A DNA stretch of 5,919 nt, taken from UBA11524 sp964391995 (GTDB taxonomy: Bacteria > Bacillota > Clostridia > Christensenellales > Aristaeellaceae). The position numbers and the translations under genes are program-made. Under the pieces are notes generated by a model. That model had not been told where the DNA came from. It ran no database searches and saw only the letters and a program-made list of their open reading frames with translations. Of the stretch, positions 1 through 5,919 are shown one piece after another; the stretch's first letter is position 1, and the number at the start of each line of letters is the position of its first letter. Location of the stretch: contig CAYMOM010000121.1 in assembly GCA_964391995.1 (NCBI GenBank), positions 1 to 5,919 of the forward strand. Direction: 5' to 3'.

Positions 1-3000
1 TCTCCGCCCACTTGGCTACCAAAGTCATGTCAGCAGTGACAGGCGCGGTGAAGTCGTACGCCGTTTCGCCGTTGTACCAGCCGGCAAAGGTGCTGCCTTC
101 CTTCACGGGGGCGGCAGGCTTTTCGGCCTTCTGGCCGCGGAGCACCTTCAGGGGTGCGCCGGGCTGACCGCCGTCCGTGTCCAGGGTGATGACAGCGCAG
201 GCATCATCCAGCACCTGACCCTTGTTGGTCACCTGGCCCTGGAACAGACCGCCGGAAATAACCGCGCCGGCCTCGTTGTTCACATCGCCTTCAAAGGTGC
301 CGCCCTTCAGGGTGCCGCCCTCGTGGTTGTTGGTGGTGCCCTTCACCGTGCCGCCGGTGATGGTGCCGGTGTTTTCCACCGTGCCGTTGACCGTGCCGCC
401 ATCCATGGTGCCGCTGTTGGCAACCTGTTCAAAGTTGCCGCCGTTGATATTGCCGCTGTTGTCCACATCGCCGGCAAAGTCGCCCTCGTCAATGGTACCC
501 TTGTTGGTGACCTTCCGCCGGAAGGTGCCGCCCTTCACGCGGCCCTGGGGATCATTGTCCACCTGGCAGTTAAAGGTTCCGCCCTCAATGGTGCCCTGGT
601 TGGTCAGGGTGGAGTCCACGCCTTCCGCGCCAAAGGTGCCGGCCTTCAGGGTGCCCTTGTTCAGAATATGGCAGCTGATATTGCCGGTGGGGGTCAGGGA
701 TGCGCCCTGGCTGACCACCAGCTGCCCGCCCTCTGCGGGGGTGATGCTCGCACCCTCCAGGGTGGCAATGATAATCTGCCTGCCCTCGGGGATGGTCACA
801 GTGGTATCCAGGGGGAAGCTCTCCACAACGATGATGTTATCCTCGCCGGCGTCCAGGGCCTCCTGCAGCTCCTTGGCGCTGGACACCCGGGCCGCGCCGT
901 CCCAGCGGGCTTCCAGGGTGAGAGGTTCAAGAATGCTTTCCGTGTAGGACGCAGGATCGCCGTCCGCCTTGAACCATCCCAGGCAGAGCAGTCCGCTGCC
1001 GGAATAGTTGGGCAGGCCGGGGGTTTTGTCCGTGCCGCGGTCGCTGGCGATGGACTGGCCCTTCAGGATCTTCAGGGTGGTGTCGCCCTCATAGGTGGCG
1101 CCGGTGCCGGGCAGCAGGGTAATTTCCACCAGGGCGGAATTTTCCTCCATGCCGCCTTCGGTGGTCACATCGCCATAGAACACACCATGCTCAATGGAGC
1201 CGCCGTTGGTCACCTTGCCGCGGAAAACCGGCTCGGTGGTTTCGTTCAGGCGGGTGATGGTGCCCTGGTTGTCCACCGGGCATTCGAAGGTGCCGGCCTT
1301 GATGATGCCGCGCATTTCTCCCACCACGGCATCTGCGTCAAAGGTGCCGCCCGCCACAATGCCGCCGGTCATATTGTTCAGCGTGGCCTTGCTGCCGAAG
1401 TGCACATCGCCCTGCAGGGTGCCGTAGTTCGATACCTGGCAGCCTTCGCCTTCGGCCTTCACGGTGGGCACGCCGTCCTTCATTCCAGCAGAGATGGTGC
1501 CGCGGTTCTGCACCGCTGCATTGGTGCCGAAGCTGGCGCCGGTGATGGTGCCGTTGTTGATCAGGGTGCAGTTGGCAAATGCGGGGGTCTGGGTGCCACT
1601 GGTGATGGTGCCCTTGTTCTGGACGGCAACGGAGAAGCTGCCGCCCTTGATGGTGCCGCTTTCACCGTTGACCACCGTCTGCTCCGCAGCGCAGAAGTCA
1701 CCGTCCTCAATGGTGCCGTCCACGTTTTCCACCGCACCGAGGAAGCTGCCGCCCTTGATGGTGCCGCTGTTGGTTACCGCGCCGGCAATGTAGTGCTCCG
1801 CAACACCCTGGGGCATATCAATCACGCCGGTCTGGGTGTTGGTCACAGGGCAGTCCAGCTTGCCGCCGGTGATGGTGCCGCTGTTGGTAACCGTGCCGCC
1901 GCTTGTGCCGCTGAAGGCGCCGCCGGCAATGCTGCCGCCTTCCTTCACCGTCACCTTGCCAAAGAAGTCGCCTTCCTCCAGCTTGGCGCCGCTTTCCACC
2001 GTCACATCACCGGCTACAGTCGGGGCATCGGAGCCGATGCCCTTCAGCTTGCCGGCAATCACCAGTTTCAGGTTCTCATTCATGCCTGCCCTGAAGTGCA
2101 GGGTATGGCCTGCAGCCACCGTCAGGCTGTATTCGCTGTCGTTCAGGGCAAAGGCCTGGGTGTTCAGGCGGGTATCGCCGCTGGTTGTCAGGTTCTCCGT
2201 CAGGGCGAAGCTGCAGGTGGGCATAATGGTCTTGCCGCCGGCGCTGGCCAGGGCAGCCTTCAGTTCCTGGGTATTGCTGACCAGTACGCAGCCGTTCCAC
2301 CGGGCCGCAAGGGTCAGGCTTTCCAGCACAGGGGCAGTGAAACTATGCGCAGCGCCCGTGTCCGTCCGGAACCAGCCCTCCAGGGTCAGGGGGCTCCCGG
2401 TGACGGGGTCTTTGGCCTTGGGGTCGGCGGGGCGGGTGGCCTTCTGGCCGCGGATAAGGCTCTGGGCCGCAGGCGCGGGGTTTTCGTCCGCATCATAGGC
2501 GCTGCCCTTTTCAAAGCCCAGCTGGAAGCCGACCGTCTCCAGAACGGAAGAATCCACCTGGCCCTTATCCACCCGTATAGGGCCGGTGATGGCGCCTGTG
2601 CCCTTGGAATCCTTCAAAATGGTGGTGTTCTCGTCATCGGCGATCAGGATCAGGGCAGCCACCGGATCACTGCCGGAAATGGTGTGACCGTTCAGATCCA
2701 GGGGGCAATACAGCTTGTTGGGCAGCCGTTCCCAATGGCCTACATATTCCTCGCACACCACATCGTCCATGGAAAAATCGCCTTCCAGGCACACCAGGCC
2801 GACATTATTCCCCGAAAGCACGGCGGCTCTCATGCCTGCAGCGTTGCGGACGATCATGGTTTCTGCGGTGATCTCATATACATTGCCGCTCAGCAGCTCC
2901 AGCTCCTTGAAATGGCCCTGCACAACTTTGTCGCCGCCATCAAAGATCACACGCTTGGTGTAAAATGCATTGCCGCTCAGGGAATTGCCATTCTCGGTGA

Positions 3001-4768
3001 TTTCCACCGGCGCATTGACGGTCACGTCTTTGGCAGTGTTGGCTTCGATGGTCAGGTCGGCTCCTCTGGTAACGGTAATCTTATTGGCAGTAATGGTCTG
3101 TTTTGTCTTTCCAGCAAGTATGTAGAAATTTTCGTCAGACACAGCAATGTCACCAGTCACCTTTAGGTCGTGACCGTTCAGCTCATACACTCTTTGTTTT
3201 GTAAATTCCAGATTGCCATCCACCTGGAAGGTGCTGTCATCGGAGTCCAGGCAAATGTATTCGGCATAGTCGCAGTTCTGGGCGTCTTCCAGCTGGGCCC
3301 CGGTTTTCACACCAAGCCTGATGATGCGGGGGTATGTGGGGTCAGCGGCATAGGCTGTGCGGGTGATGGCAGCGTTAACAGTGTCACTGCTGCCCAGGGA
3401 CACCATGCCGGACAGCTGGAGGTCCCCCGCCAGTGCCAGTTTGGCTGTACCACCCAGCTGGATGCCCGCATAAACAGCGCAGCCGCCCGAACCAGATTTG
3501 GGGTCGTTTATCAGCTTCAGGGTTTTTCCATCCGCCACGGAAATCTTGGTTTCCTTGGGAAGGAACGACATGCTAGACGTGCCATTGGTGTTGATGGTGA
3601 AATCCCGGCTGATGGCGTAGCTGCTCCGCATGTTTTCCGTATCGGCAAAAGAGCCATCCGCCACCACGCCGCCCACTTTGTTGTTGTCGATGGCAGCATT
3701 GAACTGGGCATAGTTACTCACGTACAACTGGTCAACCGTGGTGTTGGTATAATCCACGTTGCCCCCATCCAGGCGCAGCAGGGCAATGTGTGTGGGGTCG
3801 CTTTCAGTGCCTTCAATTTTACTACCGGTACTGGTTTCTACCAGCCCCGTGTATTTGCCGCCCTTCAGTGTGCCGCCGAACACTCTGACATGACCTGCAA
3901 TGGTTACATCCCCTTCAGCGGTAAGGGTGTTGGTGTTAGCCAGAGTCAGTTTGGTGTCACCCACCAGCTCCAGGCTGCCCTTTGTGGTGCTGCTGTCCTT
4001 CACATGAAGACTGTTATTCTCAGCCGGCAGAACTTCTCGCGCCTCAATTTTCAGGGTTTTGCCGTTCAGGTCGATGGTGAAGCCGTTATTCTGCATCAAG
4101 CGAATCGTATCGCCGTCTTTCTCTGCAGTGAAGCTGTCAGCCAGCCATGCGCCGGCAACTTTCGTGTTCTTCATGGCTGCCAGCATCTCGCTACCGGTGC
4201 GCACAACGAGCATATCGACAGCCACTTCATCCCGGCAGTTGCCGCCCTGATCGTCCAGCAGGCCGATCCTTCCGTGTTCGATTGTGCCCTTGTTGACGGA
4301 AACCCGTGTATACCGTTCCGATCCTTCAGAACCTACTTTTTCGCTTATATAGGTACCGCCGGAAAGCTTGCCGGTTGCACCTACATCTACATCGCCATGT
4401 ACCTCGACTTGCGACTTTTCTACATTCAAAGTGCCGTTCACGGTCAGAGCGTGCTTGGTATTGTTGTCACCATCTATGACAAGCAGCTGGCCCCAGCTAG
4501 AGCTGGACTCCGCCAATACCAGTGTCACGCCCTCGCCAATGGTCATATTGCCCTTCACGGTCAGTTTGTGGCCGTTCAGGTCAATGGTATACGTTCCCGC
4601 TGTTGTCAAATTGATGTCCCCCTCGTGGGTGACATCCTCCACCAGTTTGATCGAATCTCCGTCTTCCCATTCCGCCAAGGCAGTTTCCAGCGTCGTCGTT
4701 GCCATAGCCGGAAATGCCAGCATCAGCACGGTGCAGAGAGCCAGCAGAGCAACAGCAAGCTTCTTCAT
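1..4768 (-). CDS. Giant secreted repeat protein (beta-helix rungs plus InlB-type B-repeats), 3' end outside window
   Basis: I translated the whole frame and found no stop in 1,589 codons, so the gene runs off the low-coordinate edge. The ATG at 4768-4766 is chosen because GGAGG lies 7 bases upstream and a clear signal peptide follows (MKKLAVALLAL..., A-M-A at 21-23). Residues 24-745 are strand-rich modules with DLNGHKL (63), DLNGKTL (233), ELNGHDL (529) and DLNGHTI (691). B-repeats lie at about 746-824, 1214-1289 and 1526-1587, with beta-helix rung arrays at 922-1210 and 1367-1522. In known families, B-repeats (Flg_new/List_Bact_rpt type) and such rungs occur in exported adhesins and surface proteins of Firmicutes. 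I infer a long stalk-like surface or matrix protein. No enzyme motif, transmembrane anchor, LPXTG or SLH domain is in view, but the C-terminus is missing. It looks monocistronic at its 5' side, lying behind a terminator. The exact role is unknown. Confidence 0.93.
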   Translation of the reverse strand, partial: MKKLAVALLALCTVLMLAFPAMATTTLETALAEWEDGDSIKLVEDVTHEGDINLTTAGTYTIDLNGHKLTVKGNMTIGEGVTLVLAESSSSWGQLLVIDGDNNTKHALTVNGTLNVEKSQVEVHGDVDVGATGKLSGGTYISEKVGSEGSERYTRVSVNKGTIEHGRIGLLDDQGGNCRDEVAVDMLVVRTGSEMLAAMKNTKVAGAWLADSFTAEKDGDTIRLMQNNGFTIDLNGKTLKIEAREVLPAENNSLHVKDSSTTKGSLELVGDTKLTLANTNTLTAEGDVTIAGHVRVFGGTLKGGKYTGLVETSTGSKIEGTESDPTHIALLRLDGGNVDYTNTTVDQLYVSNYAQFNAAIDNNKVGGVVADGSFADTENMRSSYAISRDFTINTNGTSSMSFLPKETKISVADGKTLKLINDPKSGSGGCAVYAGIQLGGTAKLALAGDLQLSGMVSLGSSDTVNAAITRTAYAADPTYPRIIRLGVKTGAQLEDAQNCDYAEYICLDSDDSTFQVDGNLEFTKQRVYELNGHDLKVTGDIAVSDENFYILAGKTKQTITANKITVTRGADLTIEANTAKDVTVNAPVEITENGNSLSGNAFYTKRVIFDGGDKVVQGHFKELELLSGNVYEITAETMIVRNAAGMRAAVLSGNNVGLVCLEGDFSMDDVVCEEYVGHWERLPNKLYCPLDLNGHTISGSDPVAALILIADDENTTILKDSKGTGAITGPIRVDKGQVDSSVLETVGFQLGFEKGSAYDADENPAPAAQSLIRGQKATRPADPKAKDPVTGSPLTLEGWFRTDTGAAHSFTAPVLESLTLAARWNGCVLVSNTQELKAALASAGGKTIMPTCSFALTENLTTSGDTRLNTQAFALNDSEYSLTVAAGHTLHFRAGMNENLKLVIAGKLKGIGSDAPTVAGDVTVESGAKLEEGDFFGKVTVKEGGSIAGGAFSGTSGGTVTNSGTITGGKLDCPVTNTQTGVIDMPQGVAEHYIAGAVTNSGTIKGGSFLGAVENVDGTIEDGDFCAAEQTVVNGESGTIKGGSFSVAVQNKGTITSGTQTPAFANCTLINNGTITGASFGTNAAVQNRGTISAGMKDGVPTVKAEGEGCQVSNYGTLQGDVHFGSKATLNNMTGGIVAGGTFDADAVVGEMRGIIKAGTFECPVDNQGTITRLNETTEPVFRGKVTNGGSIEHGVFYGDVTTEGGMEENSALVEITLLPGTGATYEGDTTLKILKGQSIASDRGTDKTPGLPNYSGSGLLCLGWFKADGDPASYTESILEPLTLEARWDGAARVSSAKELQEALDAGEDNIIVVESFPLDTTVTIPEGRQIIIATLEGASITPAEGGQLVVSQGASLTPTGNISCHILNKGTLKAGTFGAEGVDSTLTNQGTIEGGTFNCQVDNDPQGRVKGGTFRRKVTNKGTIDEGDFAGDVDNSGNINGGNFEQVANSGTMDGGTVNGTVENTGTITGGTVKGTTNNHEGGTLKGGTFEGDVNNEAGAVISGGLFQGQVTNKGQVLDDACAVITLDTDGGQPGAPLKVLRGQKAEKPAAPVKEGSTFAGWYNGETAYDFTAPVTADMTLVAKWAE
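8..193 (-). repeat. InlB-type B-repeat 3, residues about 1526-1587
   Basis: This is the best-conserved copy: VITLDTDGGQPGAPL, VLRGQKAEKPAAP, then TFAGWYNGETAYDF and TAPVTADMTLVAKW. It matches the canonical family layout, with the G-G-x-P turn, the G-Q-K segment, G-W-Y, F-x-x-P-V-T and T-L-x-A-K-W all present in order. Only two more residues (A, E) are encoded before the window ends. Confidence 0.9.
203..670 (-). repeat. Beta-helix rung array B, about 10 rungs, residues 1367-1522
   Basis: This array is shorter and more regular than array A. Rungs include LTNQGTIEGGTFNCQ, VTNKGTIDEGDFAGD, VDNSGNINGGNFEQ, VANSGTMDGGTVNGT and VENTGTITGGTVKGT, mostly 14-17 residues each. The low variation gives a visible period of about 45 bases in the DNA. 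It leads into the third B-repeat through VTNKGQVLDDACAVITL. Confidence 0.83.
902..1129 (-). repeat. InlB-type B-repeat 2, residues about 1214-1289
   Basis: Landmarks are VEITLLPGTG at the start, ILKGQSIASD in the middle, LGWFKADGDPASYTES, and PLTLEARW ending at W1289. It keeps the G-W-F turn and the closing T-L-x-A-R-W. The usual F-x-x-P-V-T segment has drifted to Y-T-E-S-I-L. A cysteine sits just before the G-W-F turn (LLCLGWF). Confidence 0.8.
1634..1660 (-). repeat. 27-base exact direct repeat, copy 1
   Basis: This stretch is identical to 1742-1768 and in the same frame, encoding SGTIKGGSF in array A. The two copies are 108 bases (36 codons) apart, so recombination between them would keep the frame and remove about two rungs. 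Confidence 0.9.
1742..1768 (-). repeat. 27-base exact direct repeat, copy 2
   Basis: This is the partner of 1634-1660, again encoding SGTIKGGSF. It is the longest exact repeat I noticed by eye in the array. Many shorter matches around GATGGTGCCG (plus strand) also recur, as expected for rungs that keep N-x-G-T-I. Confidence 0.9.
2297..2533 (-). repeat. InlB-type B-repeat 1, residues about 746-824
   Basis: This is the most divergent of three B-repeats. Landmarks are LIRGQKATRPADP, then L-E-G-W-F, then SFTAPVLESLTLAARW ending at W824. The family pattern is a G-W-(Y/F) turn, then F-x-x-P-V-T, then T-L-x-A-K/R-W. Compared with copy 3 it carries extra residues before the RGQKA segment and before G-W-F. 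In known proteins these small ubiquitin-like domains act as spacers or interaction modules in exported proteins. Confidence 0.8.
2534..4699 (-). repeat. N-terminal strand-rich modules with DLNG motifs, residues 24-745
   Basis: Divergent repeats of about 160 residues can be followed by two landmarks. The first is a head motif at 187-199 (LVVRTGSEMLAAM), 348-360 (LYVSNYAQFNAAI) and 638-650 (MIVRNAAGMRAAV), with a shorter relative LETALAEW at 27-34. The second is a strand motif D/E-L-N-G-H/K at 63, 233, 529 and 691, and a degraded FTINTNG at 390. The module around 500-637 has the strand motif but no clear head. The alternating hydrophobic pattern suggests a parallel beta-helix-like fold. DNA identity between modules is low, so these are old duplications at protein level. 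Confidence 0.7.
4700..4768 (-). other. Signal peptide, residues 1-23
   Basis: The N-terminus has two lysines at positions 2-3, a hydrophobic core from about residue 4 to 19 and the cleavage-type sequence A-M-A at 21-23, followed by TTTLETAL. This fits Sec export and signal peptidase I cleavage after residue 23. The cysteine at residue 12 sits inside the core without a proper lipobox, so this is not a lipoprotein signal. Confidence 0.9.
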
Positions 4769-4775
4769 GATAATA

Positions 4776-4780
4776 CCTCC
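4776..4780 (-). promoter_or_regulatory. Shine-Dalgarno of the giant repeat gene
   Basis: The minus strand reads GGAGG, then 7 bases (TATTATC), then ATG. This is a strong site at good spacing and fixes the start at 4768. No other in-frame start upstream has comparable support. Confidence 0.92.
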
Positions 4781-4782
4781 CA

Positions 4783-4794
4783 GGCCCGAAGGCC
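4783..4794 (-). promoter_or_regulatory. Short C(UUCG)G hairpin in the leader, 2 bases before the Shine-Dalgarno
   Basis: The minus strand reads GGCC-TTCG-GGCC: a 4-bp all-GC stem closed by the very stable C(UUCG)G tetraloop. It ends two bases from GGAGG. It could protect the mRNA 5' region or modulate ribosome access. No U-tract follows, so it is not a terminator. Confidence 0.6.
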
Positions 4795-4897
4795 GAACTG
4801 ATCAGCAAAAGGATACAAGTTTCTTAACTGATTTTATTTGACGCAGCACGCCCCTTTTCCTGCAAGTTGCCTGGCATTTTCCAAAAAAAATTCCTAT
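4795..4897 (-). promoter_or_regulatory. Probable promoter-bearing spacer upstream of the giant gene
   Basis: Because a terminator closes the upstream gene, a promoter for the giant gene should lie here. AT-rich candidates for a -10 element on the minus strand are TATCCT (4810-4815) and TAAAAT (4831-4836). Neither has a convincing TTGACA-like -35 at 16-18 bases, so the exact promoter is not assigned. A run of eight A (T on the transcript) lies at 4883-4890. Confidence 0.35.
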
Positions 4898-4930
4898 AAA
4901 AAGGAGAGCAGGCCTGCGCCCGCTCCCCTT
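4898..4930 (-). terminator. Intrinsic terminator of the HerA-like gene
   Basis: On the minus strand, AAGGGGAGCGGGC (4930-4918) pairs with GCCTGCTCTCCTT (4913-4901). This makes a 13-bp stem with two G-U pairs and a GCAG loop. The transcript runs U5 across 4902-4898, the first two bases of which can also pair at the stem base. A second U8 run follows at 4890-4883. The stem begins 12 bases after the TAA stop of the HerA-like gene. Confidence 0.92.
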
Positions 4931-4942
4931 ATGCGCTGCGAT

Positions 4943-5919
4943 TTACTTTTTTCCGCCAAACAGGCTGGAAATGGAGCCCATGATCCCCCGGGTGATCTGC
5001 CGGGTAACCTCCCGGCTGGCGGTGGAAATGGCGGTGTTCTTCACCCGCCCCAGCACGGAATCATTCTTCCGGGCACGTTCGGCCCGCTCTTCCCGCAGCT
5101 CGTCTGCACGCTGGCGGCGCTCCTCGGCCTTGCGCTCCTTCTCGGCCTTTTCGGCAGCCTTGCGCTGCTTTTCAGCCTCCCTGGCATCCACGGCAGGCGC
5201 TGCCGGTGCAGGCTGCACGGCAACGTAATTGCCGGTAGCCGGGTCAAGCTGCATGGCCATCATCTGCTGGGTATACTGGCCGGTAGCGGCATTGTAGACC
5301 ATCACAGGCATCTGCTGGGCCTGGGGCTGGGCCGGCGCGGTCATGTCCAGCTGGCGCTGGGTATAGGTGCCGGTGGCGGGATCATACACCATAAAGCCCT
5401 GTGGCTTGGCTGCCGCAGGCTGCAGGGTGGAAACCTGCACCTGGGCCGGCTGCAGCACCGGCGCCTGCTCCTTCTGGAAGGCGGACACCAGCATTTCATA
5501 GGCGCTCTGCCTGTCCACCGGCTCATCGTACACGCCATAGAAGGCGCTGGTTTCGATGAAGGTGCGGCGCAGGCCGTCATCAATGGCGTTCATGAAGGAC
5601 TGGGGCGGGAGAATGGTGGCCCGCTCCACCACGCCGGGCGCACCCTGGGCATCCAGGAAGGATACCAGCGCTTCGCCGGTCTTCAGCTGGGTGATGGCCT
5701 CCTCCGTGTCGAAATCCGGGTTGGTGCGGAAGGTCTGCGCGGCTACCTTTACCGCCTTCTGATCCAGGGGCGTATAGGCCCGCATGGCATGCTGAATGCG
5801 GTTGCCCAGCTGCCCCAGAATGCTCATGGGCACATCCGCCGGGGACTGGGTGATGAAATACACCCCCACGCCCTTGGAGCGGATCAGCCGCACCACCTGC
5901 TCCACCTTTTCCAGCAGGG
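4943..5919 (-). CDS. HerA-like ATPase, YjgR/DUF853 family, C-terminal part (5' end outside window)
   Basis: The frame is open from the window edge to the TAA at 4945-4943, with 324 full codons. The first residues, LLEKVEQVVRLIRSKGVGVYFITQSPADVP, split here as LLEKVEQVVRLIRSKG and VGVYFITQSPADVP, match what is known of the region after Walker B in YjgR-type proteins. LGNRIQHAMRAYTPLDQKAV, GEALVSFLD and a C-terminal RQITRGIMGSISSLFGG also fit the family. The Walker motifs must lie upstream, outside the window. Between the ATPase core and the tail (about residue 165-286, counting from the first full codon) are three YDPATG-type repeats and a highly charged helix, which lengthen it beyond the usual compact form. 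The role is a predicted cytoplasmic nucleic-acid-associated ATPase or helicase; the substrate is unknown. The GTG at 5905 is internal, not the start. Confidence 0.9.
   Translation of the reverse strand, partial: LLEKVEQVVRLIRSKGVGVYFITQSPADVPMSILGQLGNRIQHAMRAYTPLDQKAVKVAAQTFRTNPDFDTEEAITQLKTGEALVSFLDAQGAPGVVERATILPPQSFMNAIDDGLRRTFIETSAFYGVYDEPVDRQSAYEMLVSAFQKEQAPVLQPAQVQVSTLQPAAAKPQGFMVYDPATGTYTQRQLDMTAPAQPQAQQMPVMVYNAATGQYTQQMMAMQLDPATGNYVAVQPAPAAPAVDAREAEKQRKAAEKAEKERKAEERRQRADELREERAERARKNDSVLGRVKNTAISTASREVTRQITRGIMGSISSLFGGKK
5060..5188 (-). other. Charged coiled-coil-like helix in the HerA-like protein
   Basis: These 43 residues, from DAREAEKQRKAAEK to RAERARKND, are almost entirely Ala, Glu, Arg and Lys, with no Pro or Gly. 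A long solvent-exposed helix or coiled coil is likely. It joins the YDPATG linker to the conserved C-terminal tail. Confidence 0.75.
5222..5386 (-). repeat. Three YDPATG-type repeats in the HerA-like protein
   Basis: Copies are YDPATGTYT (5360-5386), YNAATGQYT (5270-5296) and LDPATGNYV (5222-5248), separated by Gln/Met/Pro/Ala-rich linkers such as PAQPQAQQMPV. The first two are preceded by MV and followed by Q-rich residues. This looks like a flexible, low-complexity linker inserted ahead of the charged helix. Confidence 0.85.

Larger units (their letters stand above)
1139..2005 (-). repeat. Beta-helix rung array A, about 16 rungs, residues 922-1210
   Basis: Repeating units of roughly 15-26 residues follow V-x-N-x-G-T-I-x-G-G-x-F-x-G-x. 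Examples are VTNSGTITGGKLDCP, VTNSGTIKGGSFLGA, VQNKGTITSG and VTNGGSIEHGVFYGD. The shortest unit is 15 residues (45 bases). The longest rungs have insertions, such as the stretch around MKDGVPTVKAEGEG. The hydrophobic and Asn spacing fits a right-handed parallel beta-helix. The fold is inferred from the pattern, not shown. Confidence 0.82.

Noticed and set aside
203..2005. Regular short DNA repeats as a possible CRISPR-like or non-coding repeat array
   Set aside because: Unit length varies in multiples of three, the reading frame stays open, and the conservation is of protein motif rather than of exact repeat and spacer.
222..2498. Several plus-strand frames with repeated V-P-P-x-M-V-P-L-L patterns
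   Set aside because: These are another antisense frame of the same rungs; the apparent proline-rich repeat is the reverse reading of G-T-I-x-G-G codons.
323..3166. 947-codon open frame on the plus strand
   Set aside because: It lies in register antisense to the giant gene, its Ala/Gly/Val/His-rich sequence mirrors the sense repeats, and it has no recognisable domain. The sense frame has a signal peptide, a ribosome-binding site and known domains.
4733..4768. Possible lipoprotein signal (L-A-L-C at residues 9-12)
   Set aside because: The residue before Cys is Leu rather than Gly/Ala/Ser, the Cys is too early in the hydrophobic core, and a good A-M-A signal peptidase I site follows.
3170..4801. 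543-codon open frame on the plus strand
   Set aside because: It continues the same antisense frame after one stop and even runs across the giant gene's start and ribosome-binding site. No domain or convincing start signal is seen.
4868..4876. TGCCTGGCA inverted repeat in the spacer as an operator
   Set aside because: Only 4-bp arms around one base; this is expected by chance and has no second copy nearby.

Overview
The window holds two genes, both on the minus strand and both cut by a window edge. The DNA is GC-rich with strong third-position bias. Together with a large secreted repeat protein carrying InlB-type B-repeats and a HerA-like (YjgR/DUF853) gene, this suggests a gut-type Gram-positive anaerobe of the Clostridia, possibly Oscillospiraceae. 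That assignment is inference from gene content and composition; no marker gene is present.

Layout, in the direction of transcription (high to low coordinates): 5919-4943 is the 3' part of a HerA-like ATPase gene. A strong intrinsic terminator follows at about 4930-4898. A leader of about 170 bases comes next, with a small C(UUCG)G hairpin just before a good Shine-Dalgarno. From 4768 to the window edge is one uninterrupted reading frame of 1,589 codons for a giant exported protein. It fills about 80% of the window and its end lies outside.

Reading the giant protein codon by codon shows a layered design. A signal peptide (1-23) is followed by beta-strand modules of roughly 160 residues with recurring DLNGH/K motifs. 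Most open with a short 'V-S/R-x(4)-E/M/Q-L-x-A-A-L' head. After residue 745 come three InlB-type B-repeats, ending at W824, W1289 and W1587, which alternate with two arrays of short glycine/asparagine-rich rungs ('V-x-N-x-G-T-I-x-G-G-x-F'). These read as parallel beta-helix stalks, so a long surface adhesin or matrix-type protein is the best guess. No catalytic motif and no cell-wall anchor is visible in the part present.

The two genes are separated by the terminator and show no functional link. The plus strand carries very long open frames antisense to the giant gene; these are explained by its codon use and are not called as genes. I see no RNA genes, mobile elements or CRISPR array.
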